This document shows, in pieces, positions 61,426-64,000 of a stretch of DNA of 64,000 nt. Below the pieces are notes generated by a model. That model saw only the letters and a list, made by a program, of their open reading frames with translations, was not told the origin of the DNA and made no database searches. Origin of the DNA: Lineus longissimus (Eukaryota; Nemertea; Pilidiophora; Heteronemertea; Lineidae). Numbering within the stretch: the first letter of the stretch is position 1; every line of letters begins with the position of its first letter. The stretch is from assembly GCF_910592395.1 (NCBI RefSeq), contig NC_088313.1:2501-66500 (forward strand), written 5' to 3'. Position numbers and translations under genes: made by a program.

Positions 61426-64000
61426 TACCACTAGTACCACACGAACATTGAATGAGCTTGATTTATACATGAAAACAGATAAGGATACCACTGATCCCAA
61501 TCGATGTTTCTCCTTGAGAATTCCTGTGTTCCAGCAGATGACAATCTCCCTTGTCTTTCTCCTATGTCTTCTCTTGTTGATGACAGTGAGTGTTTTGGAT
61601 GATAACTCCTTGAAGTGTTCAACAGCAACCATCCAAGAATATGTGCCTTCTGTCTACCAGTTTATGGCCTTGCATTGCAAGCAAATGATAGCAGAGAGAG
61701 TAAACACTGAGTGGCGATACCTGGTAAAGGAGCGATGAAACCTGCAGGAATCCCTTTTACCAACTGCATCTGTTTTGTTCTTATTCCTTTTCTAACTCGG
61801 AAATCGAAAAAAATATGCCAATGTGCAGGAAAATGAAGTCTTGGCCCTTTCCACAACACCGATGTGTGCCAACCTCAACCTCTGTGTCAGAAAGCAGCTT
61901 ACCATCAGCTTTCAACACATTGATGACTGTAACGGAAATGCATTCTGTCCACATAACCATCTGGTGGCCAAAATACTTTTTACCCAAGTGAGGTTCAGGT
62001 TGCAGTCAGCCTCTTTTGCAAATCTCATCAAACAAATGCTTAAAATTTTATCAAATTATCAAGTCGCCACAACAGCATATCCCCCAAAACATACCAGTAC
62101 CTTTCAGAGAACAGAGGCATTGCGTACCTGAACCACATTTGGGTTTGATAGGCCTGGGCACTTGGTGGATGTCAACTCGTGATATGGGCTGATCAAGCAT
62201 GCAGGACCACACCCACTCAACTTGACCTCTCACCATCCACGGCACACTTGTCACACCAGCCTGCTCAAGGCCTACAACCGGCACCATAGGTGCCAAACAG
62301 CAGACCAGATAGTTAACCTTACGTTTTTCACCACTACCTCAGGACAGGCCAGGCGGTTAACCTCTGGTGCCACACTGCTGTCAAAGGGCAGCCAGGTGGT
62401 TCTGCCTATGGCGCCACACTGTTCCCTCATAGCAGGCCAAGCGGTGAGCTATTGGTGCAACAGCGCGTCTAGAGGGCAGGCAAGGTGGCTACACATGGTG
62501 CCACTGTGCAACGCCGGCCAACCTTGGGTGCCACATATTGCCTTCAGTTAATGTCAGCGATCACAAAAACAAACTTGAAGTTGCTGATCAGCTGAAGTGG
62601 GAAGGGTAGACAGGGAGGTGGGCTTGACAAGGTTCTAGCCAGCATATTTTGACTTTTCAAGTGACAATGTTCTCACAACAAGGAAAGCTATTTTCAATGC
62701 TGGTGTGACATTGGTGCAGAAATAGCGCGGCTAGAACCCTGTTTATCATAAAATCATTCATGAACTATAAGAACTGGAAACTGGCCACATCGCCACAACA
62801 TAAGACTGCAATCCTTATTCATCAATAAACATTAGCAGAGCCCATGACCTTTGGGTCTTTGGCATAGGTCGGCCCTCTTTCTCAGGGGTGCCCGATAAGT
62901 CTTAAGGCTCCTATAACTGCCCCTGATGAAAATATACCTGGAATGGCCATGTTTGATGTGGGCATCAGTGGGCACCTCCTACATCATACTTCTCCAAAAG
63001 ACAACTCAGCATGGCAGTTCATTTCCTACACAGACACTTTCTGCTTTTGCCACAGTACCTCATTTTGTATATTTGTACAGTACCAAGGTAGATGTAATGT
63101 CACCTAACAGCATGCTAAAATAGACCTTTTGGAGAAGAATGCAATGTAAGAATACAGGCTCAGCCACCTGAGGTAAGGCTTATGGAAGACTGGAACCCCC
63201 AAATCAACATGCTACGCCCATCTATCAAAAAAGTAGGTTAGTTTCATTCTTGAATCAAAATCTACCATTTTGGTTAGTAATAATGGTAACCAAGGCCTGC
63301 TCCAGGGTGAGGTATTGTTCACACCACTGAAACAATCCTGCCGTGGTCAACTGCAACCAGTGGAACACAAAAATCACCAAGATATCAAACTGCTTGCAAA
63401 AAATGGATTAAAACAGCCTTGCACAAAATCTCATCTTGTAATCTGGTTTTAAAACTAAAGGGCAGCTCACACGGGAGATAAGAGATCGTGCAATCATTGA
63501 ATGAGGCCAGCAACATTTTCTTTGTTTTAAAAAAAAAGAGTGTTGCCAGTGAAAAAAACAACTGAGGTGACAGATTAGAAAACAGGAAATTCAAGTTGGT
63601 GCAACGATCGCTACATACATGAACCAAATTGATCTCCTGTATGTTCTACCCGGAGAAAAACAATGGACCAATATCATCAAGCTGTTTCTCACATTCTCAC
63701 AGTCTCGGCTAAATTCTGAAATAGAAATGGTTTGCAGGAACGGAAGGATTTGTCCTGAAAAGGGACTTTGATTTGTTTCTAGAATGAATGCACGGTGAAG
63801 AGACTGCATGCAAGAATGATGCGAGGGGGGAAGATGGGGAGCATTCAAAGAGCATGAATCAACAACATCAATAGACAGTATGTAAACTACACCAGAAAAG
63901 TTGCATTACACCGTCATCGTATCAAGAATTTAAGTCAAGCTTTTACGTTTTCAAATAAACAGCAACTCTCATAAAAACTCCAGCACACAACTGACCAAAT
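61426..64000. other. Unique DNA to the end of the window
   Basis: No exon, RNA gene or strong repeat recognised. ORFs reach about 118 codons (61382-61738) but start in the minisatellite and show no family motif. A loose repeat of GGTGCCAC, CAGGCCA and GGTTAACC words lies at 62285-62540. Confidence 0.4.

Overview
The window is the end of a eukaryotic chromosome, read inward from the telomere. It opens with about 2.5 kb of (CCCTAA)n, the complement of the animal-type TTAGGG repeat. The genes have GT-AG introns and encode animal proteins (PAGR1, IDH3B, ARL3, TEX261). Decayed BEL/Pao and Ty3/Gypsy retroelements, foldback and Harbinger-type DNA transposons and very many minisatellites surround them. 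This fits an invertebrate metazoan; a mollusc or another marine invertebrate is my guess, but the sequence alone does not settle the phylum.

Layout. 1-2539: telomere with an internal 288-bp block of CCCCAA variant. 2535-4905: a 15-bp telomere-associated satellite, almost perfectly homogeneous, ending in degenerate copies in the opposite orientation. 4906-5585: a 63-bp repeat. About 5590-8760: a composite GACGGGATT satellite with six CRE palindromes. 8845-14809: a retroelement graveyard, with a broken Gypsy-type gag/protease on the minus strand and a broken BEL/Pao gag/protease/RT on the plus strand. 16758-18368: PAGR1 (minus, 3 exons). 19240-23275: nested foldback elements, a Harbinger element and MITEs. 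23577-28533: IDH3B (minus, 7 exons found, first exon missing). 30155-30863: an orphan ORF and a long hairpin. 32608-35815: ARL3 (minus). 36234-38580: TEX261 (plus, 6 exons), head-to-head with ARL3. 45295-50414: the six 3' exons of a very long Met/Gly/Ser-rich nuclear-type protein (minus). 50415-64000: no exon recognised; mostly large minisatellite arrays, possibly a 5' intron of that gene.

The genes are unrelated housekeeping functions: histone-methylation cofactor (PAGR1), TCA cycle (IDH3B), ciliary small GTPase (ARL3) and ER-Golgi cargo adaptor (TEX261). There is no operon logic, except that ARL3 and TEX261 appear to share a divergent promoter with a perfect CRE.

The points I would look at first are the organisation of the chromosome end, a 71-bp tandem repeat in IDH3B that multiplies a complete 3' splice site, a Harbinger element nested inside a foldback element with a clean CTG target duplication, and the repeat-rich Met/Gly protein. 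I found no clear new enzymatic or defence system. All exon calls come from reading splice sites and recalled family similarity; no search was run.
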